A stretch of DNA of 64,000 bases from Nonomuraea sp. NEAU-A123 (GTDB lineage Bacteria > Actinomycetota > Actinomycetes > Streptosporangiales > Streptosporangiaceae): contig NZ_JAHFZZ010000008.1 in assembly GCF_018603905.1 (NCBI RefSeq), positions 186,001-250,000 on the forward strand. Reading direction: 5' to 3'. Each line of letters opens with the position of its first letter. The first letter of the stretch is position 1. Below are positions 17,895-26,100 of the stretch, one piece after another. Position numbers and translations under genes: made by a program. The notes under the pieces were generated by a model. It did no database searches. It saw nothing but the letters and a program-made list of their open reading frames with translations, and had not been told where the DNA came from.

Positions 17895-18857
17895 ATGCAC
17901 GTCCGCAAGACGTTCACCCTGCTCACCGCCGCTGCCCTGACCCTGACCGCCACGAGCGCCTGTGGCCCGAGCGACGCCGTCGAGGCCTCCAGCGCGGGCA
18001 GCGAGCTGTCCGGCGCCAAGTTCGTCATCGGCTCCAAGGACTTCACCGAGAACATCATGCTCGGGCAGATCGCCGTGCAACTGCTCAAGGCGCACGGGGC
18101 CGAGGTCGAGGACAAGACCAATCTCGGCGGTACGGTGCCCAACCGCAAGGCCCTGGAGTCCAAGTCGATCGACATGTACTGGGACTACTCGGGCACCGGC
18201 TGGATCGAGCACCTGAAAAACGCCACCCCGATCCCGGACGCGGCCAAGCAGTTCAAGGCCACCGCGGACGAGGACCTGGCGAAGAACAAGATCCGCTGGG
18301 TCGGGCCGACGCCGCTGAACAACACCTACGCCCTGGCGATCCGCTCGGAGAAGGCCAAGGAACTGGGCGTCAAGACGCTCTCCGACGTGGCGAAACTGGC
18401 CAAGACCAAGCCGGACGAGGCGTCGTTGTGCGTCGAGTCGGAGTTCTCCACCCGTGACGACGGGCTGCCGGGGCTGTCCAAGGCGTACGGGCTGAACCTC
18501 CCGAAGGACAAGGTCAGCCAGCTCGACACCGGCGTCGTCTACACCGAGACCGACAAGGGCCAGACCTGCAACTTCGGCGAGGTGTACACCACCGACGGCC
18601 GCATCGCCGCGCTCGGCCTGACCGTGCTGCAGGACGACAAGCACTTCTTCCCGATCTACAACGCCGCCGTCACCGTACGGGACGAGACCTACCAGAAGTA
18701 CCCGGCCCTGGAGAAGGTGCTCAAGCCGGTGATCGCCAAGCTGGACGACACGACCATGCGGAAGCTCAACGCCCAGGTGGACGTCGACGGCGAGGAGCCG
18801 AGCAAGGTCTCCGCCGACTGGCTCCGCACCTCGGGCTTCCTCGGCAAATCCGCCTGA
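17895..18857 (+). CDS. Osmoprotectant ABC transporter substrate-binding lipoprotein
   Basis: A 320-residue exported lipoprotein: signal peptide MHVRKTFTLLTAAALTL, lipobox TSAC with Cys23, then a QAT-family betaine-binding fold (KFVIGSKDFTENIMLGQI, MYWDYSGTGWIEHL, GEVYTTDGRIAAL). The YWDYSGTGW segment supplies aromatic residues of the type that cage quaternary amines. It delivers substrate to the two permeases encoded immediately upstream. The stop codon lies inside the first unit of a 17-bp tandem repeat. Confidence 0.93.
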   Translation: MHVRKTFTLLTAAALTLTATSACGPSDAVEASSAGSELSGAKFVIGSKDFTENIMLGQIAVQLLKAHGAEVEDKTNLGGTVPNRKALESKSIDMYWDYSGTGWIEHLKNATPIPDAAKQFKATADEDLAKNKIRWVGPTPLNNTYALAIRSEKAKELGVKTLSDVAKLAKTKPDEASLCVESEFSTRDDGLPGLSKAYGLNLPKDKVSQLDTGVVYTETDKGQTCNFGEVYTTDGRIAALGLTVLQDDKHFFPIYNAAVTVRDETYQKYPALEKVLKPVIAKLDDTTMRKLNAQVDVDGEEPSKVSADWLRTSGFLGKSA

Positions 18858-18922
18858 GGCACCTCGTCGCCCGAGGCACCTCGTCGCCCAGGGCACGTCA
18901 TCGCCTGAGGCGCGTCACCGCC
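18855..18922. repeat. Four 17-bp tandem repeats spanning two convergent stop codons
   Basis: Four head-to-tail 17-bp units can be aligned: TGAGGCACCTCGTCGCC (18855), CGAGGCACCTCGTCGCC (18872), CAGGGCACGTCATCGCC (18889) and TGAGGCGCGTCACCGCC (18906). The first begins with the stop of the binding-lipoprotein gene and the last contains the stop of the convergent phosphotransferase gene. The array therefore fills the whole intergenic space. Confidence 0.75.
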
Positions 18923-19838
18923 AGCGGCGGCGCAGCCAGTCGATCGTGGCCTGACGCGAGCGCCCGCGCCGCACCCGTAGGTGCGGGGCGTGCGGCGGGC
19001 CCGGCAGGCCCGCGGTGCGGGTCCAGTAGCCCGCGAACGCCACCAGCAGCGCGTCCACCCGCTCCGGCTCCGCCGCCCGCCCCAGCGGATGCGCGGCGAA
19101 CAACTCCTCGGGGTCGGCGTCACCCAGGTCCGACTCCAGCAGCAGGCAGACCAGGTCCGCCCACGCGGGGCCGATGCACGAGCGGCCCCAGTCGACCAGG
19201 CTGGCCCGGCCGTGCGGGGTGATGAGCAGGTTGTCGAAACGCGGATCGAAGTGCAGCAGCGAGTCGCCGACGACCAGCGACGCCCAGTCCCGTTCGACCT
19301 CGGCCAGCCGCCCCAGCCGCGCCCGCTCCCAGGTGCCGAGGCCGCCGGTGGCGCCGTCGCGTTCCCTGGCCTGCCAGGTCTCGCAGCGGCCCGCCATGCG
19401 GTCGGCCACCGTCGGCAGGCCGCCGATCGGCGACGGCGTGAGCTCGCGGGCGCAGAGGGTCACCAGGCGGAGGGCGGCGGCCAGTTCCTCCGGTCGCCAC
19501 GGCTCGTGCGGAAGGCTGCCGGGCGCGACGTCGAAGCAGAGCAGCACCCACCCGTCCGCCTCGCACGAGAACCGGAAGCGCGGCGCCGGAACCCCCGCAG
19601 GCAGCGCCGCCGCGACGATCGCCTCCGAGCGGTAGTCGGCCACGTGGTCGGAGTCCGCGGGGACGGCCTTGACGAACACCCGCTCGCCGCCGTCCAGCGT
19701 GGCCACGCCCAGCACGCCGTATGAGAACCCGCCCCGGCGCTCTTCGAAACGCCGCACGGCCGAGCCGAGGCGGCCTTCCACCTCTTCCGCCAGGGGGCCG
19801 GGCAGCTCGTGCCAGGCGCGGCGGCCGGATTCGCGCAC
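18915..19838 (-). CDS. APH-like phosphotransferase family protein
   Basis: A 307-residue protein with the aminoglycoside/choline-kinase fold. The catalytic loop reads LLHFDPRFDNLLI (HxD...N pattern, with Phe in place of the usual Gly) and the metal-binding Asp is in SLVDWGRSCIGPAWADLV. N-terminal VFVKAV supplies the ATP-binding Lys. Cytoplasmic. The natural substrate could be an aminoglycoside, a sugar or a choline-like compound; its convergent position beside a betaine/choline transporter is suggestive but not proof. The Arg-rich C-terminus (RRGRSRQATIDWLRRRWR) is unusual. Confidence 0.82.
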   Translation of the reverse strand: MRESGRRAWHELPGPLAEEVEGRLGSAVRRFEERRGGFSYGVLGVATLDGGERVFVKAVPADSDHVADYRSEAIVAAALPAGVPAPRFRFSCEADGWVLLCFDVAPGSLPHEPWRPEELAAALRLVTLCARELTPSPIGGLPTVADRMAGRCETWQARERDGATGGLGTWERARLGRLAEVERDWASLVVGDSLLHFDPRFDNLLITPHGRASLVDWGRSCIGPAWADLVCLLLESDLGDADPEELFAAHPLGRAAEPERVDALLVAFAGYWTRTAGLPGPPHAPHLRVRRGRSRQATIDWLRRRWR

Positions 19839-19873
19839 GACTCCGGTCTACCCGATCAAGGCCCGAAGCACCG

Positions 19874-22366
19874 TCAGCTCAGCAACTCGACGGTGCCCCG
19901 CTCGCCGTCCACCCGGATGCGGTCGCCGTCGCGCAGCCGCATCGTCGCGTTGCCCGTACCGACCACCGCCGGGATGCCCAGCTCGCGGGCCACGATCGAG
20001 GCGTGCGACAGCGGCGCCCCCATGTCCGTCACGACGGCGGCGGCGCGCGGGAACATCGGTGTCCAGCCGATGTTGGTCAGCGTCGTCACGAGGATCTCGC
20101 CGGGCTTGAGCCGCTCACCGTCCTCGGGCGAGGAGATCACCCGGGCGACGCCCTCGACGATGCCCGGCGCGCCGGGGAACCCGGTCACCGTGTCACTGAC
20201 CGGCGCGCTCCCGCCGCGCGCGTCGTAGATGTCGCTCCGCCTGCCGGGGTCGGCGGCCCAGCGCACCGGGTCGAAGTGGCCGACGATCAGCGTCGGGTAC
20301 GGCGGCAGCGAGGCGTAGCGTTCGTAGGTCGCCCGCCGTACCGGGGCCCGGTCCAGCGCGGACGCGTCACCGCGCAGGAGGTCGAGGATCTCCTCCAGGT
20401 AGAGGAAGAACAGGTCGTCGCCGTGCCCCGTGAGCTGCCCGGCCCGCAGCATGAAGGCGCGTAGCACCCAGAACGCCCGCATGTTCTCCGACCTGGTGGT
20501 CTCGCGGTCGCGGACGACCTTGTTCCACCGGGTGACCCGGTCCCGCATCTTGGCTTCCTGGCGGGGGTAACGCTGGGCGAACCGCGCCCACGCCTCCTCG
20601 CGCGCCTTCGTCTGGCGGGTGAGGAGGGCCTCGGTGTCGGCGCTCATGTCGCGGAACCCGGCGAGCTGGGCGTCGATCCAGGCCGGGTCCTCGCCGGGGC
20701 GCGGCAGGGAGACCTCGAACTCGTGGGGGCCCCGATGCCCGTACAAGCGGGCGAACGTGTCACGGTCGATCTCGCCCCTGGCCAGCTTGCCCAGCCCGAT
20801 GACCGGGCCGAGACTGGCCAGCTCGCCGTCGGCGTTGGCGCCGGTGAGCATGGCTTCGGCGTCGGCGTCGCCCATCATCTTGCGCAGCTTGTCGCGGGTG
20901 TACACGAGCGTGGCCCCGCCCTGCCGGCCGGCGGCCTCCAGCATGCGGCAGCTCGTGACGACGTACGGCTCGATCTCGCGCTTCCACAGGGCGGCCAGTT
21001 CGGGGCCGGTCTGCGTGGTGGCGATCCGGGCGCGCAGGTCCTCCGCGCGCTGCTGGGCGGTGGCGAGGAAGGCGGGCAGGCCCTTGAGGTTCGTACGGAC
21101 GCGCTTCTGGATGTTGATGCCCAACGGCACGACCTTCTTGACGATCTCCCAGCGGGAGACCGTCAGCAGCGGCACGTCGAGGCCGGGCGGCAGCTTGCCG
21201 AAGATCTGCTCGACGGCGCTCAGCCGTTTCCGCATGCCGAGGGAGATGGCCATCGTGTACATGACGCTCAGGTTCATGTAGAACCGGCCGCCGATGTTGC
21301 CGACCAGGTCGAACCCGGGCAGCGCCGAGGCGGCCATCGCCTCATGGATGAACATCCGGACGAACGACCAGGTCGCGGGCGTCATCACGTCCGGGATGGC
21401 CTCACCGAGGTTGCCGCCCGTCCAGAGGTTGACGCCCTTGAGGCTGTCGTTCCACTCCTCGACCGGCGGCTTGATGCCGGTGATCGGGCGGGCCTGGACG
21501 ATGAAGAACGAGCCGTCGCGCCGGGCCCATTCGACGTCCATCGGCGTGCCGTACAGCTCCTCGATGCGCGCGCCGATCGCGGCCAGCTCGGCGGCCTGCG
21601 GCGGGTCGAGGACGGCCCGGCGCCGCAGGTCGTCGGGGACGGGCTCCTCCCGCGTGCCGGACGGCGTGCGCACGGTCATGACCGTCTTGTCGCCGATCCG
21701 CGACTCCGCGACGGCGCCGTCGCGGACCATGACGGTGTCGGGGGTGACCTGGCCGCCGACGACCGCCTCGCCGAGGCCCCAGGAGGCGTTGATCACGGTC
21801 TCGTCGCGGGCGCCGTTGACCGGGTTCGCGGTGAACATGACGCCGGCCGCGTCGGCGTCCACGAGCTCCTGCACGACGACGGCCAGCGCCACGTCGTCCT
21901 GGGGCACGCCGTTCTGCTCGCGGTAGGCGATGGCGCGGGCGTTCCAGAGCGAGGCCCAGCAGCGCTTGACGGCGTCGAGCAGCGCCTCGCCCCTGATGTT
22001 GAGGTAGGTGTCCTGCTGCCCGGCGAACGACATGTCGGGCAGGTCCTCGGCCGTGGCGGACGAGCGGACGGCCACGGCCACGTCGTGGCCCAGCGCGTCA
22101 TACGCCTCACGGATCTCGGCGGCGATCTCGGCGGGCATGTCGTGCTCGGCGAACAGGGCGGCGATCGCGGCGGCGTCGCCGGCGGCGGCCGCGTCGAGGA
22201 TCCGGTCGTGGAAGTCCGCGACGAACGCGCGGTAGGCCTCGGTGGTGATGTGGAACCCGTGGGGAACAGGCAGTCCCGCCCTGGTCAGCCTGGCCAGGGA
22301 AGCGCCCTTTCCCCCCGCTGTCGCGAGGTCGGCGGCGGCATCGTCGAGAGGGATTAAGGCCCTCAC
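19874..22366 (-). CDS. PEP-synthase/rifampin-phosphotransferase-like enzyme
   Basis: The product has 830 residues. The N-terminal ATP-grasp domain (1-310) has GGKGASLARLTRAGLPVPHG and VAVRSSATAEDLPDMSFAGQ. A long middle domain (310-730) is followed by a C-terminal swivelling phosphohistidine domain with His788 in GAPLSHASIVAREL. PEP synthase itself has the His domain in the middle and a PEP-binding barrel at the end. This order, with the His domain last, is instead that of rifampin phosphotransferase, which inactivates rifamycins by ATP-dependent phosphorylation. The start is GTG 22366 with AAGGAG eight bases upstream, overlapping the tetR stop. Rifamycin as substrate is plausible but unproved; related enzymes act on other compounds. 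Confidence 0.8.
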   Translation of the reverse strand: MRALIPLDDAAADLATAGGKGASLARLTRAGLPVPHGFHITTEAYRAFVADFHDRILDAAAAGDAAAIAALFAEHDMPAEIAAEIREAYDALGHDVAVAVRSSATAEDLPDMSFAGQQDTYLNIRGEALLDAVKRCWASLWNARAIAYREQNGVPQDDVALAVVVQELVDADAAGVMFTANPVNGARDETVINASWGLGEAVVGGQVTPDTVMVRDGAVAESRIGDKTVMTVRTPSGTREEPVPDDLRRRAVLDPPQAAELAAIGARIEELYGTPMDVEWARRDGSFFIVQARPITGIKPPVEEWNDSLKGVNLWTGGNLGEAIPDVMTPATWSFVRMFIHEAMAASALPGFDLVGNIGGRFYMNLSVMYTMAISLGMRKRLSAVEQIFGKLPPGLDVPLLTVSRWEIVKKVVPLGINIQKRVRTNLKGLPAFLATAQQRAEDLRARIATTQTGPELAALWKREIEPYVVTSCRMLEAAGRQGGATLVYTRDKLRKMMGDADAEAMLTGANADGELASLGPVIGLGKLARGEIDRDTFARLYGHRGPHEFEVSLPRPGEDPAWIDAQLAGFRDMSADTEALLTRQTKAREEAWARFAQRYPRQEAKMRDRVTRWNKVVRDRETTRSENMRAFWVLRAFMLRAGQLTGHGDDLFFLYLEEILDLLRGDASALDRAPVRRATYERYASLPPYPTLIVGHFDPVRWAADPGRRSDIYDARGGSAPVSDTVTGFPGAPGIVEGVARVISSPEDGERLKPGEILVTTLTNIGWTPMFPRAAAVVTDMGAPLSHASIVARELGIPAVVGTGNATMRLRDGDRIRVDGERGTVELLS

Positions 22367-23091
22367 GTGACACGCTCCTTAGCGCCTAGGGAGATCGCGA
22401 GTTTCCGCTGCGCGATCTCCTCGATGGTGTCGAGATAGCCGAGGGTGGCAAGCCTGACCGCCCGCGCGTCGCCGTCCGGCAGCGCGCCGCCGGTGCCCAT
22501 GGCCCGGATGGCGGTGTCGGCGACCAGCTCGACGAGCCGGTCCTCCGGCGTCCGCATCTCCTCGGGCAACATGTTCTGCGTGAGCAGGAACCCGTAGACG
22601 ACCGAGACGAGGATCGCGAGGAGCTCAGCGGGAGGCAGATCAGAGCGGAGCACACCCCGCCCGACCAGCTCACCGAGGTACGTCTCGAACGCGGCGCCCT
22701 GCTCAAGCGTGGCCGGACTGCGCTGCTTCTGCCTGCTGAGCTTGCCGAACACCGCCGAGTCGCCCAGGATCAGCGCCTTCATCAACGGCCGTCGCAGCAA
22801 CCCCCCGACCAGCTCCCGGAGCAGCTCGTGCAGGTTCACGGGCGCGCGCTCGCGAACCTCGCTCAGCAAGCGGACCCGCTCACGGCGGACCAGCGCGGCG
22901 AAGAGCAGCTCGCGCGTCTTCCAGTGCAGGTAGATCGTGCCCTTGGCGACGTCGGCCTGCCTGGCCACGTCGTCGATGGTCGTCTTGTCGTAGCCCCAGC
23001 GCAGGCACAGCTCGGCGGCGGCGTCGAGGATCCGGTGCGCCCGTTCCAACTGGCGCGCGGGATCCTGCGGGGGCCGGCCGACCTTGGCCAT
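22363..23091 (-). CDS. TetR-family transcriptional regulator
   Basis: The product has 242 residues: an N-terminal HTH (TIDDVARQADVAKGTIYLHW) and a helical ligand-binding domain of about 180 residues. The start is ATG 23091, preceded by GAGGTGA. The stop overlaps the start of the PEP-synthase-like gene, so both come from one message and the regulator probably controls its own operon through an AT-rich palindrome just upstream (23104-23137). A drug or metabolite that is also the enzyme's substrate would be the expected ligand. Confidence 0.93.
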   Translation of the reverse strand: MAKVGRPPQDPARQLERAHRILDAAAELCLRWGYDKTTIDDVARQADVAKGTIYLHWKTRELLFAALVRRERVRLLSEVRERAPVNLHELLRELVGGLLRRPLMKALILGDSAVFGKLSRQKQRSPATLEQGAAFETYLGELVGRGVLRSDLPPAELLAILVSVVYGFLLTQNMLPEEMRTPEDRLVELVADTAIRAMGTGGALPDGDARAVRLATLGYLDTIEEIAQRKLAISLGAKERVT

Positions 23092-23103
23092 CCGTCTCAC
23101 CTC

Positions 23104-23137
23104 AAATGATTGACTAGATGAGACTAATTGGTCATTT
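23104..23137. promoter_or_regulatory. AT-rich operator/promoter region of the tetR operon
   Basis: Inverted arms AAATGA (23104-23109) and TCATTT (23132-23137) enclose two direct copies of GACTA (GACTAGAT, GACTAATT). The whole gap to the TPR gene is 60 bp and strikingly AT-rich for this genome, so it must hold the promoter of the tetR operon and probably the TetR binding site. Confidence 0.5.
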
Positions 23138-23151
23138 AATTAAGCACAAGT

Positions 23152-26100
23152 TCATCCCAGCTTGGCCAGAAGTTGTTCGGCGTCGGCCGCGAAGGTCGAG
23201 TCGTCAGTGCGGGCCGCAAGCCGGAGCATCCGCCTGGCCACGGTGAGGTCGCCGTGGGCGTACCGGATCTCCCCCAGGCGGAAGGCGGCCTCGGCGACCA
23301 GGTCGGGCTGCTCGGTCAGCCCCAGCGTGAGCTCGTAGTAGCGCACGGCCCCGTCGCGGTCGTTCAGCCAGTAGCAGAGCTCCCCCAGATGCGCCGCCGC
23401 CATGCCCGACTCCGTGTCGCCCGAGTCGATGACCCGCTGGTACCAGCCGAGCGCCTCGGGGAAGTCCCGCTCCCGCTTGGCCAGCGCCCCGAGGTGCATC
23501 GCGCCGAGCGCGGTGACGTGCCCGGTGCCGAACTCGACCGCCCGGACGTACCACCGGCGGGCCTCGTCCTCGTCCTCGTCGTGGTAGCTGTGGCCGAGCG
23601 CGACCATCGCCCTGGCTGCCAGCTCGGCGTCGCCCGCGCTGAGCACCCGCCGATAAACCTCCCTGCCCTCGGCCACCTCGCCGGTCCCGACCAGGGCCTG
23701 GGCGAGCACGCTCAGCGCGGTGGGCTCGCCGCCCGCGGCCGCCTCCCGCAGCGTGCGCAGCGACGCCTCGGTGTCGCCCTGGCGGCCCTGGAGCATGCCG
23801 AGCAGACTGCCGAACACCGACCGCACCGGGCTGTCGGCGTCGCCCGCCTGCCGTTCGGCCAGGTTGTAGAAGGCGGCGACGTCGTTCTCGGCGTCGAGGA
23901 GCGCCAGCAGCCTGCCGCCCGCGACGAACCGCACGTCCGGGTCCTCGTGCTCGTTCAGCCGCTCGTAGACGGCCCGCGCCCGCGCCGTCTCGCCGAGCTC
24001 GGCGAGCCGCTCGGCGACCCCCAGCTCGGTGAAGGCGTCGGAACCGACCAGCTCGTAGTAGAGGTGGACGGCGTCGGGGTCGTCACAGAGCTCCGCGAGC
24101 TCCCTGGCCTTGGTCCCGGCGTGCGGCCCCAGATGCGACAGCACCTGTACGGCCAGCGCGTGCTCGCCCCGCTCGTACGCCTGGTAGGCCAGGGTGCTCA
24201 GGTTGTTCAGGGCGGCCTGGGCCAGCTCGCGGATTGGCTCGTGGGCCGACTCACGGGTTTGCTCGTGGGCCAGCTCGGCGCCGGTCCCCGCGGCTGCGGC
24301 GAACGCCTCGGCGGCGCCGAGCGGGTCGCCGTCCTCGTGCAGCCAGCAGCCGAGCTGAAGGCCGCCCCTGGCCACGGCGTCGGCATCGCCCGACTCGATG
24401 GCCAGCCGTGCCTCCCCTGCGGCGGCGACCGTGTCACCCAGCGCGTGCAGGGCGTCCGCGAGGTCGACCCGCATCCCCGCGCTCGGGTGACCGGTGTCGA
24501 TCCCCTTGCGATACATGGCGACCGCGCCCGCCAGGTCATCCGTCGCCTTGCACGCGTCACCCCACACCCAGTAGCCCATGGCCACCGTCTCGGGATCGCC
24601 GGTACCGACCGCCAACTCGGCCTCGGCGGCAACGGCCGCGTACTCCCGCCGCTGGAACAGGTTGACGAGCAGGTGACGCAGACTCGCGAGATCCCCGGCC
24701 GCAGCGCCACGATCGAGCACATCACCGGCACCCGCCAGATCGCCACCCTCCTCCAGCACCCCGGCCAGCTCAACGGCGGTCGACGGCATCGCAGCCCGCA
24801 GCGCCTCGACGGCTCCGTCCAGATCGCCGCACCGACGGCGGACGGCGGAGACGTCGCGCCACGCCATGAGGACGATCTCGGCGTCGTCGCTCTCCGTCGC
24901 GGGCAGAAGGCACAACTCGGCCTGGCTGTACTGACCGTCACGGGCCAGATCCGCGCCAAGCCCCAGCCTTGCCAGCGCGGCCCATCTTGGCCCGCCCACC
25001 TCGATGACCAGCAGGTAGAGCGCCCTGGCAAAGGCGTCGTCCCGGGTCATCCCGGCCATCTCCAACGTCTCGGCGAACGCCTCATCAGTGGGGAACCCGG
25101 ACGCCTCAGCGGCGGAGGCGTCGGGTTTCCTAGCCGTAGGAGATCCGGCCAGCAGGCGGCGTACCTCTGCCGGCTCGCCCGCGTCCAGCGCGAGCAGCAG
25201 CCGGGCCATCGGCGCCGAACCGGTCAGCTCGGTCAGAGCCGCCAGGGCACCCTGCCGGTCGCCCTCGGCGGCCAGCACCCACGGCCGCTCCTCCGGCGAC
25301 GCCGTGCCGAGCCGGACGCGTGCCGAGGCCGCGGCCTGCCGGTCCACGTCCTGGACCGCCGCACGCTGGTAGGCCGAACGGGCGCCATCCTGGTCACCCG
25401 CCTCCTCCAGACACCGGCCCGCCTCCACCAGCGTGGCACCCGCCGACCCCGGATCGGCCGCCACGGCCCGCTCGAACGCCGCCCGCGCCCCCGCGAGATC
25501 GCCGGTCCGCGCGAGGAGCCCACCCAGCAGGCACGCGGCGTCCGCACCCGGCGCGATCCCCACCGCGATCTCCGCAGCCGCCAGCGCCCCCTCCAGGTCA
25601 CCGGCGTCCCGCAGAAGCCGAGCCAGATACGGAGCCGCCGCATCTCCGAACGCCACCCGCAGCACTTCGCGAGCCTCGTCGGTCGCCCCGGTCGCGATCA
25701 GAATCTCCCCGAGCCGCAACGCGGCCTCGACCACGTGCGCCTCGACCACCGCCTCTCGGTACGCCCCTACCGCGTGCGCCTTTTCAGCCCCGGCCGCCAT
25801 CCCCTGGCCCACCTCGGCCTTCGCCGCCTTGCCGTACCCCGCCAGGACCTTCCGGTACGCCTGTGCCGCCGCGTCGAGGTCGCCGAGGGTGTGCCAGGTT
25901 CGGGCGAGGTCTCGGTGCGCGATGGTGGCGAGGCGTTCGTCGGGGCCGGTCGATGCCTGTTGCCAGGCGGTGATCGCGCCGTGCGGGTCACCGGTGTCGT
26001 GGCGCAGGGCGCCGAGGTAGCAGGCTGCCTCCTGCCGGAAGTCCGGGTCACCGACGTCGAGCACCAGGGACAGCGCCCCGTCGGCGGCGGCCGTCTCGCC

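Noticed and set aside
19874-22366. Annotation as true PEP synthase
   Set aside because: The phosphohistidine domain is at the C-terminus and no PEP-binding barrel follows, unlike PpsA.
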